Shown piece after piece: positions 19,393-28,814 of a stretch of 64,000 bases of DNA (positions are counted from its first letter, which is position 1; every line of letters starts with the position of its first letter). The notes beneath the pieces are model-generated. The model was not told the origin of the DNA. It saw only the letters and a program-made list of their open reading frames with translations, and did not search any database. The translations under genes were made by a program, and so were the position numbers. Source of the DNA: Natronobacterium haloterrestre (GTDB lineage Archaea > Halobacteriota > Halobacteria > Halobacteriales > Natrialbaceae); the NCBI RefSeq assembly GCF_900112205.1, contig NZ_FOKW01000006.1:238883-302882 (forward strand), given 5' to 3'.

Positions 19393-19887
19393 CCTGTTCG
19401 ACGATACTGAACGGGCTCGGTCGGAAGGGGACGACGGTTCGGGGTCAGTATGTATTTACGGCCGTACTGCTGTAAACGGCGGGTTGGCGATGATTCCTCG
19501 AGTTGGTCACCGGCGTGGCGCGAAGTGACCGGAGAGGGGTTCGCGTTCTGTCCGGTGGATTGTGAATCTCCGATCGGCAGAGGTAACATAAAACCTAGAT
19601 ATAAAACAGAATGATATAAATGGTTGGAAGGGTTCGTCTCGACCGGTTTCGAACTCGAGCCTCGAGCGGTGTCTCGCAGTGCTTTGGGTTGCTTACTGCT
19701 GATGTTCTGCCCTGGGGTCCTTTCTCACAAATCGACGACGTCGACGTTTGTACCGGGTCTCGCTCGATCGCGCCGGATACCCGGATACTATATCTAGTTT
19801 GGCTATTTCCTCTTACTATAATCTTTATATCATTTCGAGTATTCGGCAGTTCCTCAAGCGTGCGGGTCAAGTGCGTTCGCTCCGTAC
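19393..19887. other. Long intergenic region before uvrB, no supported gene
   Basis: About 500 bases with falling GC towards 19800-19840, where an AT-rich stretch (ataatctttatatcattt) supplies a TATA box roughly 60-70 bases before the uvrB start. The reading frame open through 19620 joins UvrB but its upstream part has neither halophilic composition nor UvrB similarity. I see no gene, RNA or repeat here. Confidence 0.6.
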
Positions 19888-19892
19888 GGAGG
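19888..19892 (+). promoter_or_regulatory. Shine-Dalgarno site deciding the GTG start of uvrB
   Basis: ggagg lies six bases before GTG 19899. It is one of few clear ribosome sites in the window and fits a leadered transcript from the TATA near 19824. Confidence 0.75.
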
Positions 19893-19898
19893 ACAACC

Positions 19899-21956
19899 GT
19901 GACCGATACGCGAGGCCCCCTTCAGCCGGACCGACCCGACGTCGATCGTCCGTTCGAGGTCGACGCGCCGTTCGATCCCGCGGGTGACCAGCCCGAGGCG
20001 ATCGAACAACTGGCCGACGGCTTCCGGCAGGGGATGGACGAACAGACCCTGCTGGGCGTGACCGGCTCCGGGAAGACCAACACCGTCTCGTGGCTGATCG
20101 AGGAGATCCAGAAACCGACGCTGGTGATCGCCCACAACAAGACGCTCGCGGCGCAGTTGTACGAGGAGTTCCGGAACCTCTTTCCCGAAAACGCCGTCGA
20201 GTACTTCGTCTCCTACTACGACTACTACCAGCCCGAGGCCTACGTCGAGCAGACCGACACCTACATCGACAAGGACGCCTCGATCAACGACGAGATCGAT
20301 CGGCTGCGCCACTCCGCAACCCGTTCCCTGCTCACCCGCGAGGACGTCATCGTCGTCGCCTCCGTCTCCGCCATCTACGGGCTGGGTGACCCGCGAAACT
20401 ACGTCGACATGTCGATGCGCCTCGAGGTCGGCGAGGAGGTCGGCCGGGACGAGCTGCTGGCGCGGCTCGTCGATCTGAACTACGAGCGCAACGACGTCGA
20501 CTTCACCCAGGGGACCTTCCGCGTGCGGGGCGACACGATCGAGATCTACCCGATGTACGGCCGCTATGCGGTTCGTGTGGAGCTATGGGGCGACGAGATC
20601 GACCGCATGGTCAAGGTCGACCCCCTCGAGGGGAAGACGCAGGGCGACCAGCAGGCGGTGCTGATCCACCCGGCGGAGCACTACTCGATCCCCGAGACGA
20701 AACTCGAGCGGGCGATGGAGGAGATCCGCGAGGATCTGGACAAGCGCATCTCCTACTTCGAGCGCCAGGGGGACATGATCGCCGCCCAGCGCATCGAGGA
20801 ACGAACGACGTTCGACCTCGAGATGATGCAGGAGACCGGCTACTGTTCCGGGATCGAGAACTACTCGGTCTACCTCTCGGATCGGGAGTCGGGCGAGGCG
20901 CCCTACACCCTGCTGGACTACTTCCCCGAGGACTTCCTGACGGTGGTCGACGAGTCCCACCAGACGCTCCCGCAGATCCGCGGCCAGTACGAGGGCGACA
21001 AGTCCCGGAAGGACTCGCTGGTCGAGAACGGGTTCCGCCTGCCGACCAGTTACGACAATCGACCGCTCACGTTCGACGAGTTCGAGGAAAAGACGAACCA
21101 GACGCTGTACGTCTCGGCGACGCCGGGCGACTACGAGCGCGACCACAGCGATCAGATCGTCGAACAGATCGTTCGGCCCACGCACCTCGTCGATCCCGAA
21201 GTCGAGGTCTCGCCGGCTAGCGGCCAGATCGACGACCTGATGGACCGCATCGACGAGCGGATCGACCGCGACGAACGGACGCTGGTCACCACGCTCACCA
21301 AGCGGATGGCCGAGGACCTCACCGAGTACCTGGAGGAGGCCGGCGTCGACGTCGAGTACATGCACGACGAGACCGACACCTTAGAGCGCCACGAGATCAT
21401 CCGCTCCCTTCGGTTGGGAGAGATCGACGTGCTCGTCGGGATCAACCTCCTGCGGGAGGGGCTGGACATCCCCGAGGTCTCGCTCGTGGGCATTCTCGAT
21501 GCCGACCAGGAGGGGTTCCTGCGCTCGGAGACGACGCTGATCCAGACGATGGGGCGGGCAGCGCGCAACGTCAACGGGAAGGTCGTCCTCTACGCCGACG
21601 ACCCCTCGTCGGCGATGGAGTCGGCCATCGAGGAAACCCGCCGTCGCCGCCGCATCCAGCGGGAGTACAACGAGGAACACGGGTACGAGCCGACGACGAT
21701 CGAGAAGGAGGTCAGCGAGGCGAACCTGCCCGGCAGCAAGACCGACACGACCGAGGTCTCGGGTCGGTCGCTCGAGGACGCCGAGGAGGCCGCCCGCTAC
21801 ATCGACGAACTCGAGGACCGCATGCAGGAGGCGGCGAGCAACCTCGAGTTCGAGTTGGCGGCCGACATCCGGGATCGCATCCGTGAGGTCCGCGAGGAGT
21901 TCGACCTCGCAGGCGAGGACGACGAGGGGATCGCGCCGCCGACCGAGGAGTTCTAA
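19899..21956 (+). CDS. uvrB: Excinuclease ABC subunit UvrB
   Basis: DNA-damage-verifying helicase of bacterial-type nucleotide excision repair, 685 residues from GTG 19899. Walker A GVTGSGKT is at 53-60. The damage-inserting beta-hairpin region [11 protein letters not shown] is at 106-116. The DEAD-like box is [11 protein letters not shown], and the later motifs include [19 protein letters not shown] and QTMGRAARN. The C-terminal UVR motif ([20 protein letters not shown]) contacts UvrC. uvrC is present 2.6 kb further on. Haloarchaea are known to have acquired uvrABC from bacteria. A hairpin follows at 21966-22001. Confidence 0.98.
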   Translation: MTDTRGPLQPDRPDVDRPFEVDAPFDPAGDQPEAIEQLADGFRQGMDEQTLLGVTGSGKTNTVSWLIEEIQKPTLVIAHNKTLAAQLYEEFRNLFPENAVEYFVSYYDYYQPEAYVEQTDTYIDKDASINDEIDRLRHSATRSLLTREDVIVVASVSAIYGLGDPRNYVDMSMRLEVGEEVGRDELLARLVDLNYERNDVDFTQGTFRVRGDTIEIYPMYGRYAVRVELWGDEIDRMVKVDPLEGKTQGDQQAVLIHPAEHYSIPETKLERAMEEIREDLDKRISYFERQGDMIAAQRIEERTTFDLEMMQETGYCSGIENYSVYLSDRESGEAPYTLLDYFPEDFLTVVDESHQTLPQIRGQYEGDKSRKDSLVENGFRLPTSYDNRPLTFDEFEEKTNQTLYVSATPGDYERDHSDQIVEQIVRPTHLVDPEVEVSPASGQIDDLMDRIDERIDRDERTLVTTLTKRMAEDLTEYLEEAGVDVEYMHDETDTLERHEIIRSLRLGEIDVLVGINLLREGLDIPEVSLVGILDADQEGFLRSETTLIQTMGRAARNVNGKVVLYADDPSSAMESAIEETRRRRRIQREYNEEHGYEPTTIEKEVSEANLPGSKTDTTEVSGRSLEDAEEAARYIDELEDRMQEAASNLEFELAADIRDRIREVREEFDLAGEDDEGIAPPTEEF

Positions 21957-21965
21957 CTCGGGACG

Positions 21966-22001
21966 ACTCCGATCGGTTTCGTAGCTGATCCCGATCGGAG
22001 T
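21966..22001 (+). terminator. Hairpin after uvrB
   Basis: Perfect 11-base arms (actccgatcgg / ccgatcggagt) with a 14-base loop begin ten bases after the uvrB stop. No T-run follows, so it may protect the 3' end rather than terminate. Confidence 0.55.
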
Positions 22002-22133
22002 GGGAAAGGAGCGCTTTCGAACCGGCACCGGTTAGTCAGCTTCTGTGACGTGGGTTCGCTGTGCGAGCGCCGGTAGCCTACTGATGTCGATCCGGGGGAT
22101 CGCTACCGAAGCCTTCCCGGAGCCTTCCTGGGA

Positions 22134-23360
22134 TCACCCCAGCACGCCGAACCCGAACTCCGGCATGCCGAAGACGGGTCCCCAAAGCAGGTCGAGCGCG
22201 ACCCCGACGACGACCGCTGGCAGGAAGTTGTAGACCGTCGCTACCACCGCTGCCTTCGCGTCGACGGCCAGCAGCGGGAACAGCGCGTCGCCGTCCTGGG
22301 CGATAGCGTTGGCCGTGAGCGCGGAGAAGGGCAGTCCGCCGTCGGCGTAGACGCTGGCCAGCAGGATCTGCGGGCCACAGCCGGGAATCAGCCCCACGGC
22401 CGCGCCGCCGATCGGGGCCAGTACGCCCGCCGCCGCCGCGAGGGTCGCGACGTTCGCCCCCGAAAGCAGGACGAAGTACTCGTAGACGAGGAAGGCCACG
22501 AGCACCCAGACGGTGACGAAACTGGTCTCCATCGCGGCGTGGGTCAGCGTATCGTAGACCGACGAGAAAGAGTCCCTGGCCCGCGCGATTTCGCCCTCGC
22601 CGACGTAGTGGCGGCCGACCAGGTAGAGGTACAGCGACAGCAGCGCGCCGACGACGCCGACGACCGTGAACAGCCCGGCGAAGTCCGCCCCCGCGGTGAT
22701 CGGCACCTCGGGGCCGCCCCACAGCAGGTACAGCGTGCCGAGAACCAGCCCGGCGACGGCAGCCAGCCACCACAGGACGTGTGCGAAGTGCGAGAGGGGC
22801 GTGAGCACTCGAGAGTGACGGTCGGGGCCGGTCTCGTGGGCGTGGGTCGGCGCGGGCCCGGCGTAGTCGTGGGCGGGGTTGGGCCGGACGCCGCCGTCGA
22901 CCACGGTCCCGCCGTCCGGGGTGGCAGGGGAGAGTTTCGCGACCGCGGCGTCGACCCGCGAGACACCGAGGCCGACCGAATCGACCAGGTAGCCGGTGAC
23001 GACCGAGGCCGCGAACGCGATGGCGTAGGCGTACACCGCGGCCTCGGGGGCGAGCGCGAGGATGACGAACGCGGAGTCGCCCGCGGTCGCCCCCAGCGTC
23101 GCGACGACGGTGCCGAAACTGACGCTCCCGCGGACGTAAAGCGGCATGACGACGATCGCGCCGCCACAACCCGGAGTCAGCCCCAGCAGCCCCCCGAACG
23201 GGACCTGTACTCCCTCGTTCTCCTCGAGGGCGGCGAGTACGGCCCCGTTCGTCCGATATTGGATCAGTCCGAACGCGAGCACCGTCACGGCGACGAACGC
23301 GCTCACCTGGACGTAGCCGTCCCGGAGCGACTCGAGGAGGATCACGAACCCGTCGTTCAT
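22134..23360 (-). CDS. Putative heavy-metal/manganese exporter (ArsP_2-like permease)
   Basis: Polytopic membrane protein, 408 residues, about 10-11 hydrophobic segments, resembling the putative 10-TM metal exporter family (ArsP_2, often annotated as a putative manganese transporter). Two halves repeat the same motif: GLTPGCGGAIVVMPLY (about 60) and GLIPGCGPQILLASVY (about 335), each a Pro-Gly-Cys-Gly turn that could bind metal. The central cytoplasmic loop is rich in His and Pro (HDYAGPAPTHAHETGPDRHS). An inverted repeat at 23401-23416 lies 41-56 bases upstream of its start. The family match is from memory of motif pattern; the transported ion is not proven. Confidence 0.72.
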   Translation of the reverse strand: MNDGFVILLESLRDGYVQVSAFVAVTVLAFGLIQYRTNGAVLAALEENEGVQVPFGGLLGLTPGCGGAIVVMPLYVRGSVSFGTVVATLGATAGDSAFVILALAPEAAVYAYAIAFAASVVTGYLVDSVGLGVSRVDAAVAKLSPATPDGGTVVDGGVRPNPAHDYAGPAPTHAHETGPDRHSRVLTPLSHFAHVLWWLAAVAGLVLGTLYLLWGGPEVPITAGADFAGLFTVVGVVGALLSLYLYLVGRHYVGEGEIARARDSFSSVYDTLTHAAMETSFVTVWVLVAFLVYEYFVLLSGANVATLAAAAGVLAPIGGAAVGLIPGCGPQILLASVYADGGLPFSALTANAIAQDGDALFPLLAVDAKAAVVATVYNFLPAVVVGVALDLLWGPVFGMPEFGFGVLG

Positions 23361-23400
23361 CGCGTCCCACCGGCCGTCCCGTCCGCGGTACGAAGATTAG

Positions 23401-23416
23401 ACATCTCTAAAGATGT
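23401..23416. promoter_or_regulatory. Inverted repeat upstream of the metal exporter gene
   Basis: acatct and agatgt arms around ctaa sit between AT-rich TATA-like sequence (23421-23437) and the gene start at 23360. This is the position expected for a repressor operator, for example a DtxR-type metal regulator (inference). Confidence 0.45.
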
Positions 23417-23638
23417 GTTTAGCAGTATAGGATAAATGTGTTACGGTGGAATTCGATCAGCTAGTATCTACCGTGGAAACCGGCGTATGGCAGAGGTTTC
23501 GACCAGTCTAATCTAACTCCGGCTGGGACGTCCAAACCACGACCGATCTCCGGGTTCGGGGACGCCGACTCGAGGCGGTCGCCGGCCAGGGTTCGACCCG
23601 AGGCGGCCTCGACTCCACTCCGAACTGCGCCGTCCGGA

Positions 23639-24121
23639 CTACAACTCGAGCGTGTAGACCACTTCCTTCCGCTCCTCGCCGCCGATCTCGACTTCGCCCT
23701 CGCCCGTTCGTTCGAAGCCCAGCCGCTCGTAGAAGGCGCGTCCGCCGTCGTTCGAGGCGAAGTCGATCGCCCGCATGCGCTTCATGTTGAAGTCCTCGAG
23801 GTCGTCCCGGAGCCGTTCGTGTAACGCGGTGCCGACCCCCTCGCGCTGGTGGTCGGGGTGGACGAACATCCGGAGCACGTCGCCCTCGTCGCCCTGGACG
23901 ACGCCGTGGGTGAACCCCACGACCTCGCCGTCGACCTCGGCGACGAGCAGCGCCGTCCCCGCCTCCGAGAGGGCGCGCTCGAGTTCCGCCTCGCCGTACC
24001 AGTCGTCGATCGTCTCGTCGATGGTGTCGGCGTCGAGTTCGTCGTAGGTGTCGTGCCAAGTGTCGCGGGCGACCTCCCGGATCGCTTCGCGGTCGTCGGC
24101 GGTAGCCGGTCGGATCTCCAT
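23639..24121 (-). CDS. GNAT-family N-acetyltransferase
   Basis: Single-domain acetyltransferase, 160 residues from ATG 24121 (MEIRPATADDREAIREVARD). The acetyl-CoA site is RMFVHPDHQREGVGTALHERL (R/Q-x-x-G-x-G/A core), preceded by the strand VVGFTHGVV. It ends with IDFASNDGGRAFYERLGFERTGEG, the usual motif B. Substrate unknown. Its 3' neighbour is the metal exporter; no operon link is evident. Confidence 0.9.
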   Translation of the reverse strand: MEIRPATADDREAIREVARDTWHDTYDELDADTIDETIDDWYGEAELERALSEAGTALLVAEVDGEVVGFTHGVVQGDEGDVLRMFVHPDHQREGVGTALHERLRDDLEDFNMKRMRAIDFASNDGGRAFYERLGFERTGEGEVEIGGEERKEVVYTLEL

Positions 24122-24189
24122 ACACTGACGTACGGTAGCGATCACCAAAGTTGTACGCGCAACGTGAGTTGGACCGCTCCAAGTGGAGT

Positions 24190-24489
24190 TTACGTTCGGA
24201 CGTCGAACCCGTGCTCGCGGAGCAGGTCCGGCACGCGGTCGCGGTGGTCGCCCTGCAGTTCGATGTGGTCCTCGCCGACGGTGCCGCCGGTGCCGAGCGA
24301 CGACTTGAGGTCCGAGGCGATCGATTCGAGTTCCGATTTCGGGAGGTCGAACCCCTCGACGATCGTCACCGGCTTGTCGTAGCGGCGACTTTCGGTGCGG
24401 ATCGAGAGCAGTTGCTGGGACGCGTCGAGATCCCCCTGACTGTCGAGTTCCTCGAGCAGGTCCTCGAGTTCGTCGTCCTCGTTTGCCAT
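24190..24489 (-). CDS. Translation initiation factor aIF1 (SUI1/YciH family)
   Basis: Small SUI1-domain protein, 99 residues, which monitors start-codon selection on the 30S subunit. An acidic N-terminus (1-25) precedes the fold, with the conserved stretch KPVTIVEGFDLPKSELESIA and the near-invariant LGTGGTVGEDHIELQGDHRD. It lies just upstream of uvrC on the same strand order but with an 85-base gap on the other side, so an operon is uncertain. Confidence 0.93.
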   Translation of the reverse strand: MANEDDELEDLLEELDSQGDLDASQQLLSIRTESRRYDKPVTIVEGFDLPKSELESIASDLKSSLGTGGTVGEDHIELQGDHRDRVPDLLREHGFDVRT

Positions 24490-24574
24490 CGTTTCACGTA
24501 GGGGGCGGTCGGAGATAGCCCTGTCCCTGCTCTCGCAACGCCCGAGAAAACGCAGCAGGGTCGCCGTCCGCCGA

Positions 24575-26335
24575 TCAGAGCCGGGACTTGATCGTCTCGG
24601 CGGTCTTCTCGCCGACGCCGGGGACGCTCCGGAGGTCCTCGAGGCTCGCTTCCCGGACGTTCTCGACGCTGCCGAACCGGCCGAGCAGCCGTTTCCGGGT
24701 CTCGGGGCCGACGCCCGGCACGTCGTCGAGTACCGTGGTCACGTCGTCACGGATCGTCTGGTGGTACTGGACCGCGAAGCGGTGGGCCTCGTCGCGCACT
24801 CGCTGGAGGAGATGCAGGTGTGGCGCGTCGTCCGGCCAGGAAAACTCGCGATGGGGGGTGACGACGCGCTCCTCGGCCTTCGCCAGGGCGACCGCGGGGA
24901 CGTCCCACCCGGCTTCGGCGAGCGCGTCGCGGGCCGCCTCGAGTTGCCCCTCGCCGCCGTCGATCAAAAGCAGGTCGGGGTCCGGCCGATCGTCCCGGCC
25001 CTCGACGGCCCGGCGAGCGCGCCACTCGAGCAACGCCTTCATGTTCGCGTAGTCGTCGTTCTCGTCGGCGAGTTTCTTCCGCCGGTAGTCGGCCTTCTCG
25101 GCGCTGCCGTCGACGAAAGTGACGTCGCTGCCGACCGCCGACTTCCCCTGGGCGTGGCTCACGTCGAACCCCTCGATGCGCTCGACGCGCCGGGTCTCGA
25201 GGTCCAGCGCGTCGGCGAGCATCGCACACTCGTCGCGGCTGCCGACGTTGCGCCGGGCGTTCTTCAGCGCGAGGTCGACCAGTTTGGCCTCCCGGCCGGC
25301 ACCCGGGACGCGAACCGAGACGCCCTCGGCCTCGAGCCAGGCCGTCACTTCTTCGTCGCCGTGGCGCTCGGGGAGCAGGAGTGCGTCGGGCAGATCCCGC
25401 TCGGCGTAGTACTGGACGATGAAGGCCGCGAGGACGGCCGGAACGCCGCCGTCCTCCCCACCGGAACTGGCGTCCGCATTCGGGGCCTCGAGCGTGTGTC
25501 GCTCCCGATTCACGAGTTTGCCGTCCTCGGCCCGCAAACGGGCGACCGTCGCGTCCCCGCCCTCGACGGCGACCCCCAGTACGTCGACGGCCCGTTCGTC
25601 GCCGACCGACTGGACGGCCTCGCCGCCCTCCCCGTGGAACGCCTCGACCGTCTCGAGTCGATCCCGCAGGTTGGCGGCGCGTTCGAACTGCTGCTCCTGG
25701 GCCGCAGCCTCCATCTCCCGGCGCAGCGGGTCCGCGAGGACCCCCGTCTCGCCCTCGAGGAAGCGTTCGACCGCGGTCGCGTCCTCGCCGTAGCTCTCGA
25801 GGTCGATCTCGCGGGTACAGGGCGCGGTACAGAGCCCCATCTCGTAGTCGAGACACGGCCGGTCGCGGTTCTCGTACTTGTGGTCGGAACACCCGCGAAC
25901 GCCGTAGGTCTCCCGCAGAGCCTTCACGACGGTCTCGACCTGGGTCTTGTTGGTGTAGGGCCCGAAAACGGTCGCCGACTCGTCGGGGTCCCGCGTGATT
26001 TCGATCCGCGGGGCCGGGTGGTCCGTCAACTGGACCATCGGGTACGACTTGTCGTCCTTGAGCCGGACGTTGTAGCGGGGCTGGTGGCGCTTGATCAGGT
26101 TCGCCTCGAGCAGCAGGGCCTGGGTCTCGGTGTCGGTGACGGCGATCTCGATTTCGTCGGCCCGGTCGACCATGCGCCGGATCCGTGCGCTGCGCGGGTC
26201 CGCGTAGGACCGCACGCGGTCCCGCAAGTCGACTGCCTTCCCGACGTAGAGGGTCGTTCCGTCGGCCCGGAACTGGTAGACGCCCGGCTCGCGGGGCAGG
26301 GAGCCGGCGCGTTCGCGAACCGCCTCGGCGTTCAT
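24575..26335 (-). CDS. uvrC: Excinuclease ABC subunit UvrC
   Basis: Dual-incision nuclease of bacterial-type NER, 586 residues. The N-terminal GIY-YIG nuclease shows [26 protein letters not shown]. Cysteines in [27 protein letters not shown] form the conserved Cys cluster. A UVR motif ([21 protein letters not shown]) binds UvrB. The RNase H-like domain has [16 protein letters not shown] and [13 protein letters not shown]. The C-terminal tandem HhH region carries [18 protein letters not shown] and [13 protein letters not shown]. The length is close to the bacterial norm (about 600). Confidence 0.98.
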   Translation of the reverse strand: MNAEAVRERAGSLPREPGVYQFRADGTTLYVGKAVDLRDRVRSYADPRSARIRRMVDRADEIEIAVTDTETQALLLEANLIKRHQPRYNVRLKDDKSYPMVQLTDHPAPRIEITRDPDESATVFGPYTNKTQVETVVKALRETYGVRGCSDHKYENRDRPCLDYEMGLCTAPCTREIDLESYGEDATAVERFLEGETGVLADPLRREMEAAAQEQQFERAANLRDRLETVEAFHGEGGEAVQSVGDERAVDVLGVAVEGGDATVARLRAEDGKLVNRERHTLEAPNADASSGGEDGGVPAVLAAFIVQYYAERDLPDALLLPERHGDEEVTAWLEAEGVSVRVPGAGREAKLVDLALKNARRNVGSRDECAMLADALDLETRRVERIEGFDVSHAQGKSAVGSDVTFVDGSAEKADYRRKKLADENDDYANMKALLEWRARRAVEGRDDRPDPDLLLIDGGEGQLEAARDALAEAGWDVPAVALAKAEERVVTPHREFSWPDDAPHLHLLQRVRDEAHRFAVQYHQTIRDDVTTVLDDVPGVGPETRKRLLGRFGSVENVREASLEDLRSVPGVGEKTAETIKSRL

Positions 26336-26451
26336 CGGCGGGCCTAGGGTGGCGGGGGGTTTCAGCCTGACTCATCACGGGGACGCGGTCAGTCACGCGC
26401 CGACGGGCGAAACGCGGTACTTTCTCGGTGCTCGACCTCCCAGGGACGGAC

Positions 26452-26724
26452 ATGACCGAATCGACCGAGACGGTCCGGTGCTGGCTGGTCGAACGCGATT
26501 ACAACGACAAGGGGCTGGTGACCCTCGCTTACGCGACGAGCGACGGCGACCGCGTCTACCGCCGGGAGCTCGCAGCGGGGGCCGCGACTCGCTCCAGGGT
26601 GACCGCCGCGAAGGACGTCGAACCGGACCAGCTCGAGCCGGTCGAGGACGAGGACACCCGCGAACGATACGCGATGGAGGTCGAGCGCACCGCCGAGGGG
26701 TACGAGCCCGACGACCCGATCTGA
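26452..26724 (+). CDS. Small conserved-looking hypothetical protein
   Basis: 90-residue acidic soluble protein starting MTESTETVRCWLVERDYNDK. I do not recognise a named domain. Its composition (many Asp/Glu, few Lys) is typical of a real halophile gene. The sequence pattern VRCWLVERDYNDKGLVTLAY followed by a charged tail suggests one small beta-rich fold. It lies between uvrC (divergent) and an ABC exporter operon that starts 112 bases later. No function is proposed. Confidence 0.65.
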   Translation: MTESTETVRCWLVERDYNDKGLVTLAYATSDGDRVYRRELAAGAATRSRVTAAKDVEPDQLEPVEDEDTRERYAMEVERTAEGYEPDDPI

Positions 26725-26835
26725 CCGCTCGCTCGCGTTCGCACCCGCTTTCGTCCGTTGTTTCCGCCGCGGGAGAGCGTATATTATCCATCGAGAGTGA
26801 CAAACCTTATCGGCGGACGCCGTTACCACACGGGT

Positions 26836-27774
26836 ATGCCCGCCATCACAGTCGACGGCCTGACCAAGTCGTTCGGTGGGACGCTCGCACTCCGGGATCT
26901 CTCCTTCGAGGTCCGGGAGGGCGAGGTGTTCGGCTTCCTCGGCCCAAACGGGGCCGGCAAGTCGACGACGATCAACGTCCTCCTCGACTTCGTTCGCCCG
27001 ACGGCCGGCAGCGCCGCGGTTCTCGGCATGGATGCCCAGGCCCACAGCCGCGAGATCCGGTCCCGCACCGGCGTCCTCCCCGAGGGATATCGGGTGTACG
27101 AACGGCTCACCGGCCGCCAGCACCTCGAGTTCGCGATCGACTCCAAAGGCGTCGACGACGACCCCGACCGGCTGCTCGAGCGGGTCGACATCGCCGACGC
27201 GGCCGACCGGAAGGCCGGCGGCTACTCGAAGGGGATGGCCCAGCGGCTCATGCTCGCGATGGCCCTCGTGGGCGAACCGGATCTGCTGATCCTCGACGAG
27301 CCCTCTACCGGACTCGACCCCAACGGAGCCCGCGAGATGCGCGAGATCGTCCGCGCGGAGAACGACCGCGGCGCGACCGTCTTCTTCTCGAGCCACAGCA
27401 TGGAACAGGTCGAGGCGGTCGCCGACCGCGTCGGCATCCTCCGGGACGGCGAGATGGTCGCGGTCGACTCCGTCGCCGGACTGCGCGACTCCCTCGAGGA
27501 CGGGACGACGCTTCGCGTGACGGTCGACCGGATCGACGACGACGCCCTGAACGCGGTCCGGGCGCTCGAGGACGTCTCGAACGCGGCCGTCGAATCCGGC
27601 GACCGGAACGAAGCCGAACCGACGCTCGTCGTGAGCGTCGACGGCTCGAAGACCGCGGTCCTGGGCGAACTCGAGGACCGTGGGATCGAGGTCCGTGACT
27701 TCTCGACGCAGGAGGCCTCGCTCGAGGACGTCTTCCAGTCGTACACGACGGGATCGGAGGTGGAGGCACGATGA
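26836..27774 (+). CDS. ABC transporter ATP-binding protein (ABC-2 exporter type)
   Basis: ATPase of an ABC-2-type exporter, 312 residues from ATG 26836 (MPAITVDGLTKSFGG). Walker A is GPNGAGKST, the Q-loop region follows, the signature is degenerate (GGYSKGMAQRL instead of LSGGQ, common in this subfamily), Walker B LLILDEPSTGLDP, and the H-loop is in FFSSHSMEQVEAVADR. A C-terminal regulatory extension runs from about 215. A TATA-like stretch (gtatattatc) lies at 26778-26787. The stop overlaps the permease start by 4 bases (ATGA), so the two are translationally coupled. Confidence 0.95.
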   Translation: MPAITVDGLTKSFGGTLALRDLSFEVREGEVFGFLGPNGAGKSTTINVLLDFVRPTAGSAAVLGMDAQAHSREIRSRTGVLPEGYRVYERLTGRQHLEFAIDSKGVDDDPDRLLERVDIADAADRKAGGYSKGMAQRLMLAMALVGEPDLLILDEPSTGLDPNGAREMREIVRAENDRGATVFFSSHSMEQVEAVADRVGILRDGEMVAVDSVAGLRDSLEDGTTLRVTVDRIDDDALNAVRALEDVSNAAVESGDRNEAEPTLVVSVDGSKTAVLGELEDRGIEVRDFSTQEASLEDVFQSYTTGSEVEAR

Positions 27775-28736
27775 GTACCGATTCCGCGTCCGCCGGTCCG
27801 GGGTCCGCTTCCGGCGTCGGCTCCGTCAGCCTGGACAGCGTTCGAGCCATCGCGAAAAAGGACTTTCAGGATTCGATCCGTTCCTGGCTGTTCCTCTTCC
27901 TGAGCGCCTTCTTCCTCTCGATCCTCGTGCTTCCGACGGTGTTGCTGTGGTACCTCGGCGGCGACGTCCCGACCGCGGAGGCGACGACACAGGGGCTGGT
28001 CGGTACCGTCCACAACGTCACCAGGCTCGTCATCCCGGTGATCGCGCTGGTGCTCGGCTGGAAGGCCATCGCCGGCGAGCGCGAGTCGGGGAGCCTCAAG
28101 GTCATGCTCTCGCTGCCCCACTCCCGGACCGACGTCCTCGTCGGGAAGTTCCTCGGCCGCTCGGCGGTACTGTCGCTGTCGCTGTTCGTCGGGTTCTTCT
28201 TCGCCGCGTTCGTCGTCGCCCTGGCGTTCGGCGGCTTCGACCTGACCGACTACGTCGGCCTGTTCGCCGTCTCGGTCCTCTACGGGCTGGCCTACACCAG
28301 CATCGCCATCGCACTGTCGTCGCTCGCCCGGTCGACGACGGTCGCCGGCGCGCTCGCGTTCGGCGTCTTCGTCCTGTTCTACGTCGTCTGGGAGACGATG
28401 CTCGTCGCCGTCGACACGCTGGTCCAGCTCGACTACCTGCCGGGCGTCGAATACACCGTCACCGGCCCCGGCGGGGAGTCGATCGCACTCGAGCGACCCC
28501 ACGACGTGGCGTTCCTCTTCCACAGTTTCGATCCTGGGGTCGCCTACCGGAACGTCCTCTCGTTCGTCACCTCGATCGCCGAACAGAACCCCCAGGTCGT
28601 CCGCTCCATGGAGAACGCCTTCGGCGGGAGTGTCCCCTTCTACCTCCAGGACTGGTTCTCCGTCGTCGTCCTGCTGTTCTGGATCGTCGTCCCGCTCGCG
28701 GTCGCGATCTATCGGTTCCAGCGGGTCGACCTGTAA
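27771..28736 (+). CDS. ABC-2-type transporter permease
   Basis: Membrane partner of the preceding ATPase, 321 residues with six hydrophobic segments. It begins with the typical amphipathic entry helix SLDSVRAIAKKDFQDSIRSW, and the loop LGWKAIAGERESGSLKVMLSLPHSRTDVLVGKFLGR is characteristic of NosY/ABC-2 permeases (the E-x-x-x-G-S/T-L-x-x-L pattern). A large extracytoplasmic loop lies between helices 5 and 6 (about 215-285). The substrate is unknown; relatives export lipids, drugs or are linked to nos maturation. Confidence 0.92.
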   Translation: MSTDSASAGPGSASGVGSVSLDSVRAIAKKDFQDSIRSWLFLFLSAFFLSILVLPTVLLWYLGGDVPTAEATTQGLVGTVHNVTRLVIPVIALVLGWKAIAGERESGSLKVMLSLPHSRTDVLVGKFLGRSAVLSLSLFVGFFFAAFVVALAFGGFDLTDYVGLFAVSVLYGLAYTSIAIALSSLARSTTVAGALAFGVFVLFYVVWETMLVAVDTLVQLDYLPGVEYTVTGPGGESIALERPHDVAFLFHSFDPGVAYRNVLSFVTSIAEQNPQVVRSMENAFGGSVPFYLQDWFSVVVLLFWIVVPLAVAIYRFQRVDL

Positions 28737-28814
28737 CCGAACACGGGTCGAGACGGTCCCGGTCGTTCGCTTCTCTCCGACCGATCCGACGGTCGTCCGC
28801 GGGGTCGACGGTCG

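Noticed and set aside
19620..19898. In-frame upstream extension of uvrB
   Set aside because: A Shine-Dalgarno site precedes GTG 19899, and the extra residues show no acidic bias or UvrB similarity.
24761..26347. A 528-codon open frame opposite uvrC
   Set aside because: Shadow frame; uvrC has complete GIY-YIG, UVR and HhH motifs.
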